NCBI GenBank assembly: GCA_037013495.1
Contig: CM072811.1
Location: forward strand, 28,543,659 to 28,607,658
From: Hippophae tibetana
Taxonomy: Eukaryota > Streptophyta > Magnoliopsida > Rosales > Elaeagnaceae
Direction of reading: 5' to 3'
DNA: 64,000 bases
In this document: piece by piece, positions 37,046 through 50,400 of the stretch
Layout of the letters: the number at the start of each line of letters is the position of its first letter
How positions within the stretch are numbered: the first letter of the stretch is position 1
Translations under genes and position numbers: made by a program
The notes under the pieces: generated by a model
Database searches by the model: none
The model's input: only the letters and a program-made list of their open reading frames with translations
What the model was told of the DNA's origin: nothing

Positions 37046-39880
37046 TTCCATCTTTTTCTTTTCAAATGCCCTTATGGATCATTTGGATCTATAATCTCTA
37101 ATACTCTAGGATTTATGAAATATCTGCAAACAATAACACATAAAAATTAATTGATAATTTTAAGTTCAAACATATAAACAAGAGTTATTAGAATAATATA
37201 GAACATATATTATGTTTAATTAGGTTGTTGATCGTGTATATATATTCCACCAATTAGGTTGTTTAGATAGAGTGTGGTAATTTATGGTAATACATTTCAT
37301 AATCATAAATAAATAATCTATGTAACACATGTTTCAAAATTTTATTTTTGTTAGATGCTATTTGACTTCATTGATTTCATTTTCATTGGATTTAGTAATA
37401 TTTTTTCCTTTATCTTCTCCAATAAATTCCTTATATATTTTATTTATTACTATATCTAAATACTCTCTTCTTATGAGAGCATTCCCTTTCATTAATAGAT
37501 GTTATTGGTCTATTAAATTTCAAAACCAAACTTTAACATTTCATGTCATCTTACGAGCTACCAATACCCTACAGATTGAAGGGTATGTTTATGTAGTTTG
37601 AAAGGTTTATATGAGCATACGTATACCACTAGGCCATTCATCTAATGATTTTTTCCTATCTCTTATATAATCTAGATCTAAGAGATCATATTTATAATTT
37701 TCATAGAGCTTAAATTTTGATGAGATACTACCTATAATCCTCCAATGTAACCCTTCTTTCATTTTGGGTGGTTGTTTTCTTATATTGGTAGTGTCAAGCT
37801 CTCCCGACCTTTGCCTATTTCTTTCTTCCCTATGTGGGTCACATGTTTCTTCTTGGTAAGGAATTGATAATAAAATTTGTTTTATATGACCTTTTAGGGT
37901 CATGATTTATAGTTCAGAATTCATCTTTCTAACTATTGTCATATCTTCTTTTTCTTTGTTTGTACAAAGTTTTTCATTATAATATTATTCTAATTCTTCA
38001 TTTAGTTAGTGTTAACAAAATAATTAGTTTTTTATATCCCTATTTTTGGTATTCATGAATCGTTCTTCTAATTCTTTTATATATGTCATTAAATTGGAAT
38101 TATATTTTTTTGTTAGATTTTTTTTCATTTTTTCTATTCTCATTTATAGGTATTAGGGCGTCTTAACTTCTAGGTGGTTATACTTTTAATCACTCTAACA
38201 GATTGTATTTATGACTTATAATGTATGTTATATACATTTTTTCTTAGTTTTGTACATTCCATGTGTATATTTTGTTGTAATTTATTATAATCATATTTTT
38301 TATTTCTTTTAATAATTATTTTTTATGTTTTGATTATTCATTGTAGGTATTTCGTGTTTGAGTCTTGGACTAAATCCATTTTCTCGGTTAAAAGTCTCAA
38401 AACTTTTACTAATGTTGCTTGATTTTTTGTTACGTATACTAGGCTTTTTTATTTCTAATTGTATATTTTTGAATTTGTCTTTAAACATTATAGCCTTCTT
38501 AATATAACATCATGAACTAATGATTTCATTGCTTAAAGTTCATCTTTTAGTTTTTTAACTTTTTTTTTGTAAGAGGTTTCTTCTTTGTGGTTTATAAAAG
38601 TAAATATTGGTGTATTATTGTTTTTTAATTATATTAATTTGTCTTCTTGATATGAGAGGTTTTTCCTTGATATTTAAATGACATTCTTTTGATATTTCAA
38701 AATGCGATAGTATTTCTCGTTTTATTATTTGTCAAAATTATTGGAAGGTTTTATATATTTCTATAAATTTATTTATCCATATATTTAAGTATTATAATTG
38801 TTTGTCAATGAATACACTATTATGTAGTTTATTGAAAATGAATGATTTAATTCTTTCATTAAATCTATTATTTTAAATTTATAAACTAAATTTAATACTT
38901 AATTTAAGTTATTATTATGAATATTAATAGCAAACCTAATATATGATGTAAATTTTAGCTTCTAGTATCCCAAATTAACATGAATTATTTTCAGTAAAAT
39001 ACATTTTATATTTATCATCTTATCATCTAATGATGTTATTTTTATAAGTGTATATATTCATTATCTGAATTGAACTTGTATTAATATTTATATTCTTTCT
39101 AAATGAATATATCCAATCTTTTCTTGATCATTTTGGAGAATTTTAGATAGTTTTTTTGTCAATTAATGATATTATACATTTTTTTATATCTTTGATATTA
39201 ATATTCATTTATTTATTATTTATTCCATAATAAATAATTTTTATTCTTGGAAATAATTTCTTTAAATATGAAAATAATAAATCTTTAAATTCATATATTT
39301 TTTTAAGATTTAATTTAATTTTTTTAATTTCTTTATTTTTTTCTTATTATCATTTTTTGTGAAAAATTTCTAAGATATCTTGTATTTCTAATTCTATTAT
39401 TTCTTGATTTTTATTATGTATTGGTTCTCTATTATTTCTTCTTCTATTTTTTAAAATATTTTTAAATTTTTTAATCATTGTAACTTTTTTTAACTCATTT
39501 TTTACATTTTTTTAAAGTTATAATAAACTAATTTTAATAAATTAGTTATTTTTTGATATTTAAACAAATAACTAATAAATATTTAATATAAAATTGAGTT
39601 TAAAAATAGTAAACAAAAGACAAAGTTATCAAATTTATTTTTAAAACCCTATGTTGAAAAAAATATTATCAAACACGCTTATGTTTTTATCCTCAAAATA
39701 CCAAGATACCAAAAAAACCCTATGTTGAAAAAAAGATTATATGAAATATTTTATCAAATACACCCGAGGATATGGTTTCAAATAAATCAAGTGAAGCCAA
39801 CGCGAACAATTTTATTTTCTAAGTAGTTTATAACTATTATTATTTTCATAATAATAAATATTATTATCGTAATAAAGTTT
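37046..39880. other. T-rich block with coding-like minus-strand fragments, unidentified
   Basis: The plus strand is markedly T over A from about 37330 to 39530, so the minus strand is A-rich and yields many short Lys/Asn/Ile-rich open segments (for example 37607-37903, 98 codons). These could be remnants of one decayed AT-rich ORF, but no conserved catalytic motif was found. No intact gene. Confidence 0.35.
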
Positions 39881-39883
39881 TTG

Positions 39884-39914
<31 letters not shown>

Positions 39915-41800
39915 TCAAAAGTAAATAGTTTGTTATGTCAATAGTATTTACTACTACAAAAATATTAATATTTTTAATTTAAAATATTATAATGCTTGAA
40001 TTATATACATAATATGATATTATTAACATTGTGTATATGTCCTCGTCATTTTTCTCTTCAAATTTCATCCAAAAGGTCTCAAAACAAAATTTAGAGTTAA
40101 CAATATCATATTATGTATTGAGTGAGACGTTATAAATAACATTAGAGAATGACCTAATTAAAATTATAACCGATGATGACGTTGTGTTCTCTATATAGGA
40201 CTGATCGTGACAATTGTTTTGCGACTATTGTTATAAAACATTTGAATAATTAAGTAAATAATTAAAGTATTAATTTAAAAATGATAATCATACAAAAATG
40301 TTGAGTTATTTTTTGTAACAATTGTTATAAAATGATAAACATAAAAAATTTTAATGAATAAATATTGAAGTATATTTTTAGCCTAAACCTAATAAATCAA
40401 TAAATATTTACAACTAAAAAAAATTGAAAAGACCAAAATAATTATTATGCCACGTAAAAAATTCAATATAACTTTAACTATCTTTCTTGCCCGGTTCGTG
40501 TTATCGTTAAAGATCTCTCATAATATATTGGATGTTATGATTTAAAGAGATAGTTCATCGTTATTTATATATGTGTATGAAAATAACATATTATTAAAAA
40601 TATTGTTATTAAGACAACTGTTTAAATCAAATTTCATTAAAAAATATAATTTTTATTATTTTTAAATTTCATTTGAGGTTTTTCATAAAAATCGTTATCA
40701 TTTTACAATGATAGTTATTTAAAAAAGTCATCATAGAGTATATTTTCCATGAGTATCATTATCATTTTACAATGATAGTCATGAAAAATGATTGTTATAT
40801 AATATATTTTTTATGATGATCACTCAATTTTCTATCTTCTTAATGATGATATTTTTTTATTTTTTATGATAGTTGTGACCATCATGAAAAATAATATTTA
40901 AATATATAAATATTGTTTTTTTTTCAAGCATTAATAGCTTTACAATGACTATTAATAATTATTATTGAAACTTTTTTTTGACATAATGGTCAATCTTTTG
41001 TGTTTTTTGGCTTTTTATTTAACATGTATTAAAAATAGTAAGTTACAAATATATTAAAAATAAAAATATCATATAAGTAATTTAGATTAGATCATTTGTA
41101 TTGTTTAATCATTTAGATTAAAAATATTGTTATTTAGTTTATTACCTTAATGAAAAAAGTTAATTATAAACAAATTATTTTATTTTAATATATTTTATTA
41201 AATATTATTATTTTTGTATTAAGTTATTAAACGCGATTAAAATACAATTTTTTAACAATAATCAAGTTATTATTAATATAAATTTTTACAATTTTTTTTT
41301 AATATTTATTAGTTGTAGTTGTTTTATTTTAATATTTTATTAATTTTATATTTTTTAAAAAATTAAAAAATATATTTAAATAACTTTTTACCTAAAATTT
41401 ATTATTATTTATTTTTTCTTAAACTATTTGATATTAAATTTTATTTGTATTTTTATTAAAGGTTTGTATTTTAATCTCGTTTTAATTATTTGATAAAAAA
41501 ATATTTTAATTAATTTTTTTTAAAATAATATAATTTATTATTAATTAATATTTTTTATTAAATTAAAAGATTAAATAAAGGTTAAACGACTTAAATAAGT
41601 TAATGTATTATATTTTTGTGACACTCATCCCATATTTAATGGTTGAGATTTCTTTAAATTAATCTAATTATTCAACTAATAGCATCCTATAGATCACAAA
41701 CGTATAATTTCTCTTTTTTGTTTTTTTTAAAATTTATTTATTTATAGACTTCTCTTTTTGCCTTTTGAGTTTTGATTTTTGAGTGAACAAGTAACCTTTT
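39881..41800. other. AT-rich spacer with an (AT)n microsatellite and short local repeats
   Basis: (AT)n at about 39891-39914. Between 40680 and 40890 the strings ATCATTTTACAATGATAGT and ATGATGAT/TTTTTTATGAT recur in direct and inverted forms, probably a decayed MITE. No gene recognised. Confidence 0.45.
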
Positions 41801-41817
41801 CTCTCGGCCATTTCGTC

Positions 41818-41825
41818 TATAAATA
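41818..41825 (+). promoter_or_regulatory. TATA box of the NRPB1 copy (candidate)
   Basis: TATAAATA lies 252 bp upstream of the NRPB1 ATG, with a C/T-rich stretch and CTCTCC further down, placing a plausible start site near 41850. A TAGGGTTT (reverse telo-box) at about 42038-42045 falls in the predicted 5' UTR, a common feature of plant growth-related genes. Confidence 0.55.
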
Positions 41826-42870
41826 TCACTATAGAGCTTTCTTTTTCCATTCGTTCGAGGCTCTCCTCGAGACAGGGTTTCTCCGAGAGTCACATGCTCG
41901 ATTTCACTGAGTAACTGAAAATTGAAATTGAACCAAAATTCATAAAACCAAAAATTTTAAAAAATAAATGTTGCGCGAAAGAAAGAAAAAATACTCAGAT
42001 TAGCAACTGAATTCGAGCTTTACTTCGCTAAAAACCTAGGGTTTATTCTTTGTTCTTAGTCAGATCGACATGGATGTACGATTTCCTTTTTCGCCGGCGG
42101 AGGTTGCCAAGGTCCGAGTGGTCCAGTTCGGCATACTCAGCCCCGATGAGATTGTAATGTCCCTATAGCTCAAATCTCTCCTTTTCTATTATCACGTGTT
42201 TTGGTCGCTGAGAAATTAAAATGAGAGGGAACCATGAGGAGCTGGAATCCGTTATGCCATTGTGGTTTCATTGGCCGTTGATTTCTTAGAAATTGAATGG
42301 ACTGTGAGGTTTTCTTGAGTTGGATTATTTTTTTTCTTTTGACTGTTTTACGTGTTTCTCTGCAGAGACAAATGTCGGTCGTACAGATAGAGCATGGTGA
42401 GACGATGATGGGGGGCAAGCCTAAGCCTGCTGGTTTGAGTGACCCTCGGCTTGGTACAATTGATACGAAGATGAAGTGTGAGACTTGCACCGCAAATATG
42501 GCTGAGTGCCCGGGTCACTTTGGTCATCTTGAGCTTGCCAAGCCTATGTTCCACATCGGATTTATAAAAACTGTGTTTTCTATAATGCGTTGTGTTTGCT
42601 TCAATTGCTCTAAGATTCTAGTGGAGGAGGTATTACTGAAATTTTAATATCCTTTTATCAGTTTCGATTAGCATCCCAGTGGAGCTTCAGTTTGGATTAC
42701 GAAGTTGAGGGTATTTTACTTAGCTATGCGTTGTCAAGAGAAGCGTTTAAATTGCTATTGATGCTACTAATGATCCCGTAGTTGTGTTCTTCTATCAGAA
42801 TCATAATAACTTCAATTTATGAAAAATATTATGTTTTTGTAAATGTGCCCCATGATTATGGGTTGGGTTT

Positions 42871-43473
42871 TGATAATAAGAATCAGCTTACTCTAGCAGA
42901 AATGAAGTTCGGATTTAATATGTTTGCACAAATATATAATTATGAATAACAACAAAATAATAAGTGCTTAGATAAATAAATAGCACACAATGATTTAAGT
43001 GATTTAACCTTTTAATGTTAAAAATTTACTCCATTGACGATGACTTATCTAGTAAAAATTCACTAATAATCAAATAGAGATTCAAACATCAATATTCAGA
43101 GAGTTTTACAAAATATAACAAAAACTCAAAAAATAACTCTCTTTAATTTACTAGTAATATACAACAATATAAATTAACAAACTTGTTATTTAATCAAATA
43201 TTATCATACAAATGAGCTTATTACATATGATCTTTCTTCGAATTTGCTCTGCAAAATTTGAAAAGAAAAATGAGAGATTCTTTGGTTGAAAATGGAGTTT
43301 CGTAGTCGACAGTTTTCTTTGCTTTTCTATCTCACGCAACTCTCTCCTCTAATTTTTTTTCTTTAGTTTCAATAGTTGGTGGCTTATTTCTTCTCAAAGG
43401 AACAACACATATATATACAATAAAGGCAAGAATAGGGTTTAAGAGATATTGGGTTTTGGGTTAATATTTAACA
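42871..43473 (-). repeat. 3' LTR of the Copia element
   Basis: Aligns over its length with 46842-47454. Shared blocks include GCACAAATATATAATTATG, TTGTTATTTAATCAAATATT and AAGAGATATTGGGTTTT. On the minus strand it starts TGTTAAATATT and ends near TTATCA. The last ~20 bases align poorly with the other LTR. Confidence 0.85.
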
Positions 43474-43553
43474 AATCTCCACCTTAGCAAGTTCTTCAAA
43501 TATGAAATTTTTTGGATTATCAAATAATCGTCGTTCAAAGCCCCGAAGGGAGA

Positions 43554-45940
43554 TTATTTATTGCAAATATCAATCAAGTCCAAGCAATGCTTGGACTTGT
43601 TAAATGGAATTGATTTGGTTAACATATCAGTTGGATTCTTTTTATTGGCTATCTTATTGACAACAATAGTACCTTGAGATACAACATCACGAACGAATTG
43701 ATATCTGACATTAATATGTTTGATTCTTTCATGATATATAGTATTTTTGGTCAAGTGTATCGCACTTTGACTATCACAAAATACAACAGAAGTATCCTAC
43801 TGTAAACTCAAATCACAAACCAAACCTCTATACCAAATAACTTCTTTCATTGCTTCTACTGTTGCCATATATTCTACCTCTGTGGTAGATAAAATAACTG
43901 TAGACTGTAAAGTAGCCTTCCAATTAATGACACAATGAGAAAGAGTGAAGACATAACCTAACCTATCAGAGATCTTCTTCTATCCAAATTACTAACATAA
44001 TTAGAGTCCACATTACTAATAACACTACAATTAGTATTCTTCCATCATATACCAAACCAAAATTAGATGTGCCTCTCAAATACCGAAGTATCTATTTCAC
44101 TGCTTGTCAATGACCCTTGCCAGGATTACTCATATATCTGTTGACAACAATAATTGCATGTGAATTGTCTAGATGAGTACAAACCATAGCGTACATTAAA
44201 CTACCAACGACACTAGCATATGGAACCTGAGACATGTACTGCTCTTCTTCTTTTGACTGTGATGACAAATCCAAAGAAAGCATGAAATGCGCAACTAACG
44301 GCGTACTTACAGGTTTAGATTCTTTCATACCATAGCGTTCAAGAAATTTTTCAATATAACTTTTTTGAGTCAAATAAAGCATGCTTGCTTGTCTATCCTT
44401 GTAAATTTCAATGCCCAAAATTTTCTTCGTTGCACCCAAATCTTTCATCTCAAACTCACCACTAAGTTGACTTTAATTTCTAAATTTCAAACTTATTCTT
44501 AGAAACAATAAGCATGTCATCAACATAAAGCAACAAATAGAGAGATGAATCATCATGGAATCTTTTATGATAAACACAACCATCATAATCACTCCTAGAG
44601 TAACCATGATCAATCATAAAAGAATCAAACTGCTTATACCACTGTCTAAGGGATTGCTTTAACCATATGAAGACTTTTTCAATAAACAAACATGATCTTT
44701 GTTACCTGGAACAACAAACTCCTCTAATTGATGCATATATATTTGTTCCCCAAGCTCACCATGTAAGAAGACTGTCTTGACATTAAGTTGTTCTAATTCT
44801 ATGACAAATAATGGAACTATAGCAAGTAACACACGAATAGAGCTATGTTTCACAACAGGTGAAAATACTTCATTGAAGTCAATACTTTTTTTTTCCTGAC
44901 AATAGTCCTTTGCAAAACCTAGTTGTTTCAACCTTAGGTATACCTTATTTTTTCTTAAAGACCCATTTGTTTTCAACAATCTTTTGACCCTTAGGTGGTT
45001 TCACCAATTCCCAAGTATGATTCTTATGAAGTGATTCAATCTTTTCATTCATAGCAATCAACCATTGAACAGACTCATCACAATTGGCAACTTCATAATA
45101 CACACAAACATGACGGGAGAAGTCATCAATAAAAGTCAACATATACTGGGCACCACCTTTGGATATAACACGAGAAAGACCCTAAAGATCTGAATGAATA
45201 TAATCAACAGTACCTTTCGTTTTATGGATGATTGTACTGAATTTGACCCTACGATGCTTTCCATAGACACAGTGTTCACAGAAATCAAGCTTCCCAGTTT
45301 TCTGACCACCAAGCAAATCCTGCTTGCTCAAAATAGACATCCCTATCTTACTCATATGCCCTAACTGCACATATCATAATCGAGTAATATTTGAATCTTG
45401 ATCTGATAAGGACGAAATTGAAACAATGCTAATAACAGTGTTACCTTGAAGCACATAGAGACCATGCGACAATTACCCTTTAATAACAACGAGAGCACCC
45501 TTATTAATTCTTAAAACTCCACCTTCAGCTTATAGCCTTGTGGATCAAGAGTACCCAAATATATCGTTCTTTTTTAAATCTGGAACATAGCGAACATCTT
45601 TCAAAATTCTAACAATACCATCATGCATCTTAATTCATACATTACTAATACCAACTACCTTGTAGGACACATTGTTTCCTATCAAGACAACATCCCTATC
45701 AATAGATTGATAAGAAGCAAACCTAATAGGGCACATATGTTAAATGCAACCCAAATAAAGAATCCAAACCCTATCAATAGATTGATAAGAAGCAAACCTA
45801 ATAGGGCACATATGGTAAATGCAACCCGAATAAAGAATCCAAATATCTCTAGAAGAACTAATAGATGCTGATAGAACATTTTCACCATCGAAATCAGAAC
45901 TATCTGCAACACCAGCAACATCATTAGTACCAAAAGACGT
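43554..45940 (-). pseudogene. Copia Pol remnant (protease, integrase fragment, RT, RNase H)
   Basis: Order on the minus strand: protease-like WILYSGCIYHMCP (usual DSG is YSG); GAG-pre-integrase (LGHMSKIG, CEHCVYGKHRRVKF); the integrase start MLTFIDDFSRHV; then an abrupt jump to the pre-RT region (ESLHKNHTWELVKPPKGQK), so most of the integrase core with its DDE residues is missing. RT has FNEVFSPVVKHSSIRVLLAI, LNVKTVFLHGEL and an intact YVDDML. RNase H ends with HERIKHINVRYQFVRDVV and KNPTDMLTK. Several stops and frame changes. The element is non-autonomous. Confidence 0.85.
45694..45843 (-). repeat. 75-bp tandem duplication in the Copia protease region
   Basis: CCCTATCAATAGATTGATAA starts at 45694 and again at 45769, with near-identical sequence across the 75-bp period (a few changes). 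It duplicates 25 codons, so the protease active-site peptide appears twice (WILYSGCIYHMCP and WILYLGCIYHMCP). Confidence 0.85.
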
Positions 45941-46435
45941 TGTGGCAGATTTTTCTTTATCTTTGAGTTTCAAAAAATTTACTTTCCAGTGCTCTTCCTA
46001 ATGGCAATATTTGCATTTATTCTTTCGTTTTTTAGATTTGGATCTAGGTTTGTCTTTATCGTTGCTTGAGCCTTTTTCTTGATTTCAACCTTTGACAAAT
46101 AAATCATTGCTATTATCATTGTTATTAGTGGATATCTTTTTCTTTAACTCTTTGGAATTCAAAGTTGTTTTGACATCCTCCAAAGAAATAATGTTTTGCC
46201 CATATAACATGGTATCAACAAAATGTTCAAATGAATGAGATAAATAACATAATAGAACTAAGGTTTGATCTTCATCATCAATTTTAACACCATCATTTTT
46301 TAGATCACGAATAATTTTAGTAAATTTATCAAGGTGATTGTGTAAAGATGTATCTTCTGACATTTTGAATGTATACAAACACTGCTTCAAATATAACTGA
46401 TTTGTCAAAGACTTGGTAATATATAAATTCTCCAA
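45940..46435 (-). pseudogene. Copia Gag remnant
   Basis: The segment 46435-46085 encodes a UBN2-type Gag core (TNQLYLKQCLYTFKM, LHNHLDKFTKIIRDL, LLCYLSHSFEHFVDTMLYG, SLEDVKTTLNSKELK). The downstream zinc knuckle near 46000 reads CKYCH then a stop, and its last Cys is replaced (WKVNF), so nucleic-acid binding is lost. The N-terminal part up to the LTR is broken by stops. Confidence 0.8.
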
Positions 46436-46841
46436 TTTAAGCTATAATCCAGCGAGAGATTCTTCATTATTAACCTTGCGTAGTACCTCATCAGACAAGG
46501 ATAACTGAATTGAACTGAGAGCATTTTTTATCAATGTATCTTTTTCTTTATTAGTTAATTTTTATAACAATTTATCCTTGCCTTCAAGTGTCTTAACGAG
46601 TCATTCTTTAACTAATATGGCCCACGTCTTCATTCAACAAAGATTGAAATTATTCTTACCATTGAATTTCTTAATTTCGTATTTTGCTGTTATGATAGAA
46701 AACCCAATATTAAATAAACAGGAACATAATCAAGAAAATATGAAACCAATCAGATAACAAAAAACTCAAAATAAATCTAAAAGAACAAACTTGATCAGTT
46801 TTAATAAATAACAGAATAAGTCAAATGTTTTGATACTATTT

Positions 46842-47454
46842 TGTTATAAATTAGCACTAGTAGAAACAAAGTTTGGGTCCAATATGATTGCACAAATATA
46901 TAATTATGGATAACAACAAAATAATAAGCAGTGAGAAAAATAAATGACACAATGATTTTAGTGGTTCAACCTTTCAATGTTGAAAGTCTACTCCACTGAC
47001 GATGACTTATCGAGGAAAAATCTACTAATAATCAAATAGAAATATAAACACTAATATGTAGAGAGTTTTATAAAATATATCAAAAACCCAAAAATACCAA
47101 AAAAAAAAAAAATAATCACATCCAATTTACTTGTAATATATAACAAGATAAATTAATAAACTTGTTATTTAATCAAATATTATCATACAAATTAGCTTAT
47201 TGCATATGGTCTTTCTTTTAATCTGATCTGCAGAATTTGAGAAGAAAAATGAGAGGTTATTTGGCTGAAAATGGAGTTTGGCAGTCGGCAGTTTTCTTTG
47301 CTTCTCTGTCTCACGCAGCTCTCTCTTCTAAATTTTTTTCTTTTGTTTCAGCAGCTTGCGGCTTATTTCTTTTCAAAGGAACAACATATATATATATACA
47401 ATAAAGGCAAGAATAGGGTTTAAGAGATATTGGGTTTTAGGCCAAAATTTAACA
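46842..47454 (-). repeat. 5' LTR of the Copia element
   Basis: Minus-strand limits TGTTAAATTTTGG ... TTTATAACA, giving canonical TG...CA ends. It contains an AT-rich promoter-like part and the same blocks as the 3' LTR. Confidence 0.85.
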
Positions 47455-50400
47455 TACTATGAAAGCAGGCAAGGAAAAGAGTTAATTAATTCTAGTGCAT
47501 AGATACGTTGATGGAAAGTTAAGAAATACTGCATAGAACTACGATGGAAAGTTAAGGAATACAAGGAAAGCAGAGTTTTAGTTTTCTTTAGCATGCATGA
47601 TAAGATATGAGTACAAGATGTGAACTATAATTATTTGATGGAGCTGGTGACTTGTTGAAATTTAACATCTAAATGTCTTTTGGACTCTGCAACTTGGTTG
47701 ATGGTATAATGTGCTTGGCACTACTCATGATTTCCATGTTTGAGTTGAATTGGTTATCTAATTAGATCTTAAGAACCAAAAAAAAAAAAGTCATATCTCA
47801 AGTATATAATATACATAGCTGATTTTTAAAGCCTTTATTACTTATGTAACTGCATTCATGCAGGATGATCCTAAGTTCAAGCAAGCAATGAGAATTAGAA
47901 ATCCAAAAAATAAGCTTAGAAATTTTTTGGATGCATGCAAGAATAAAACGAAATGTGAAGGTGGTGATGAAATTGATGTTCAAGGTCAAGATACTGAAGA
48001 ACCTGTCAAGAAAAGCCGGGGTGGCTGTGGTGCTCAACAACCGAAGCTTTCTATTGAAGGCATGAAAATAATTGCTGAGTATAAAGCTCAAAGGAAGAAA
48101 AGTGATGATCAGGAGCAGCTTCCTGAACCTGTGGAAAGAAAATAGTCACTTACTGCCGAAAGGGTAACTCATACCAACTCATTCCTGGCCTTTATCATGT
48201 ATACCTAACTGGATAGTCTTAACTTTTGGTTAAGTTGATTGTAGGTTCTTAATGTCTTGAAGAGGATAAGCGACGGGGACTGTCAAATGTTGGGCTTGAA
48301 TCCGAAGTATGCCCGTCCTGATTGGATGATATTGCAAGTCCTTCCAATTCCTCCACCTCCTGTGAGACCTTCTGTGATGATGGATACGTCCTCCAGGAGT
48401 GAGGTAAGCTGATTTTGCTTCTGCTTTATGTTGCCAGTTTTACAACGAATGTTTTCCGATCTCCATTTTCTTTCACTTTCTTTGCAGGGAATAGTTCTTT
48501 CTATGAATTTATATCGAGCTGTATGTGATGCAATATAGGAATAAGATAATAATGGAATAAATATTATCTAATGGATTTTATCCAGTTTTTGTATTTTGAA
48601 ATTCAAATATAATTTGGGTTTTAGTGTGCCTATGAATAGGCCCCTTTATTATTATATTCAACAGGCTTGATTGTTCACACATACTGATGTAAAAGCGGTT
48701 TAAGGGAGTTGAAGGAGAGGCGAAGAATTTAGGGTAAAACTGGATGTTCATTTAATAATAATTTTAATTGGATGATTCATGGATCTTATTTTACCATATT
48801 CAGGATGATCTGACTCATCAGTTGGCAATGATTATAAGGCACAATGAGAGTCTGAGAAGACAGGAGAGGAATGGGTCGCCTGCTCATGTTATTTCAGAGT
48901 TTGCTCAGCTTTTACAGTTCCACATAGCCACATACTTTGACAATGAGTTGCCTGGATTGCCTAGGGTATGGCTGCTTGTATTCATGGAAAAGTTTCATGT
49001 GTAGTCATGCTTTACATAGTTTACTAGTAAATATAGGCTATGGATTTCGTCTGATGCTTTTCAATTGTGCAGGCTACACAGAGATCAGGGAGACCTATTA
49101 AATCAATATGCAGTAGGCTGAAGGCGAAAGAAGGTCGGATTAGAGGAAACTTGATGGGGAAGCGTGTTGATTTTTCTGCACGAACAGTTATCACACCTGA
49201 TCCAAATATCAACATTGATGAATTGGGGATACCATGGAGTATTGCTTTAAACCTGACTTACCCGGAGACTGTGACCCCTTATAACATTGAAAGGTTAGTT
49301 AGCCCCTTACATTATTTTAATTTTCACCCAATTTATGCTTTTCTTATTTGTTCATGGGACTTTTTTTATTGAAAAATAGATTGAAGGAGCTTGTGGAATA
49401 TGGCCCTCATCCTCCGGCTGGTAAAACTGGTGCCAAGTATATCATAAGGGATGATGGACAAAGGCTTGATCTCCGTTTCCTGAAGAAAAGTAGTGATCAC
49501 CACCTGGAGCTTGGATACAAGGCAATTCTTTTTATATCTATAGGTTTTTATTGCGTATTGGATCTCTATTTCCACATCTCAGGCATTTTTTACTTTGGCT
49601 GCAGGTGGAGCGCCATTTGAATGATGGAGATTTTATACTTTTCAATCGTCAACCCAGTCTTCATAAAATGTCTATTATGGGCCATAGAATCAAGATAATG
49701 CCATACTCAACCTTCCGTCTTAATTTATCTGTCACGTCACCATATAATGCTGATTTTGATGGTGATGAAATGAATATGCATGTTCCTCAATCGTTTGGAA
49801 CTAGAGCAGAAGTATTGAAGCTCATGATGGTGCCAAAATGCATTGTGTCCCCCCAGTCTAACCGCCCTGTTATGGGAATAGTCCAAGATACACTGTTGGG
49901 ATGTCGTAAAATCACGAAAAGAGATACCTTTATAGAGAAGGTAAGAGAGGGAGTGATGATCACTTGCTTAATTTTTAATGGTCATTTTCTTATTTGGTAT
50001 ATCATATTTAAGTATCCCAAATCTAATTGCAGGATGTTTTCATGAACATCTTAATGTGGTGGGAGGATTTTGATGGAAAAATTCCTGCTCCTGCAATTTT
50101 GAAGCCACGGCCGCTTTGGACAGGAAAGCAAGTGTTCAATCTTATTATTCCAAAACAGATAAACCTCACTAGAACATCTGCCTGGCACTCAGAGTCAGAA
50201 ACTGGACAAGTAACTCCTGGTGATACTTTTGTGAGAATAGAAAAGGGAGAACTACTTTCAGGAACTCTATGCAAGAAGACTCTCGGGACATCAACAGGGA
50301 GTCTTATACATGTCATATGGTGTGCCTTTTACTTTTTTATGCTAATTTTAGATTTGTTTACGATTCTTGTGACATAATCATGAAGTCTTATGTATGCTAT

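Larger units (their letters stand above)
42871..47454 (-). mobile_element. Ty1/Copia LTR retrotransposon in NRPB1 intron 2, antisense, defective
   Basis: About 4.6 kb with LTRs of ~600 bp at 42871-43473 (3') and 46842-47454 (5'). On the minus strand the 3' LTR is preceded by the polypurine tract AAGGTGGAGATT, then TGTTA. Inside the 5' LTR end is ATAGTATCAAAAC, a worn form of the tRNA-Met primer site. Gag, protease, a shortened integrase, reverse transcriptase and RNase H follow in Copia order. The LTRs differ at many positions, so the insertion is old. No clean 5-bp target duplication was found, and the left boundary is uncertain by about 25 bp. Confidence 0.88.
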
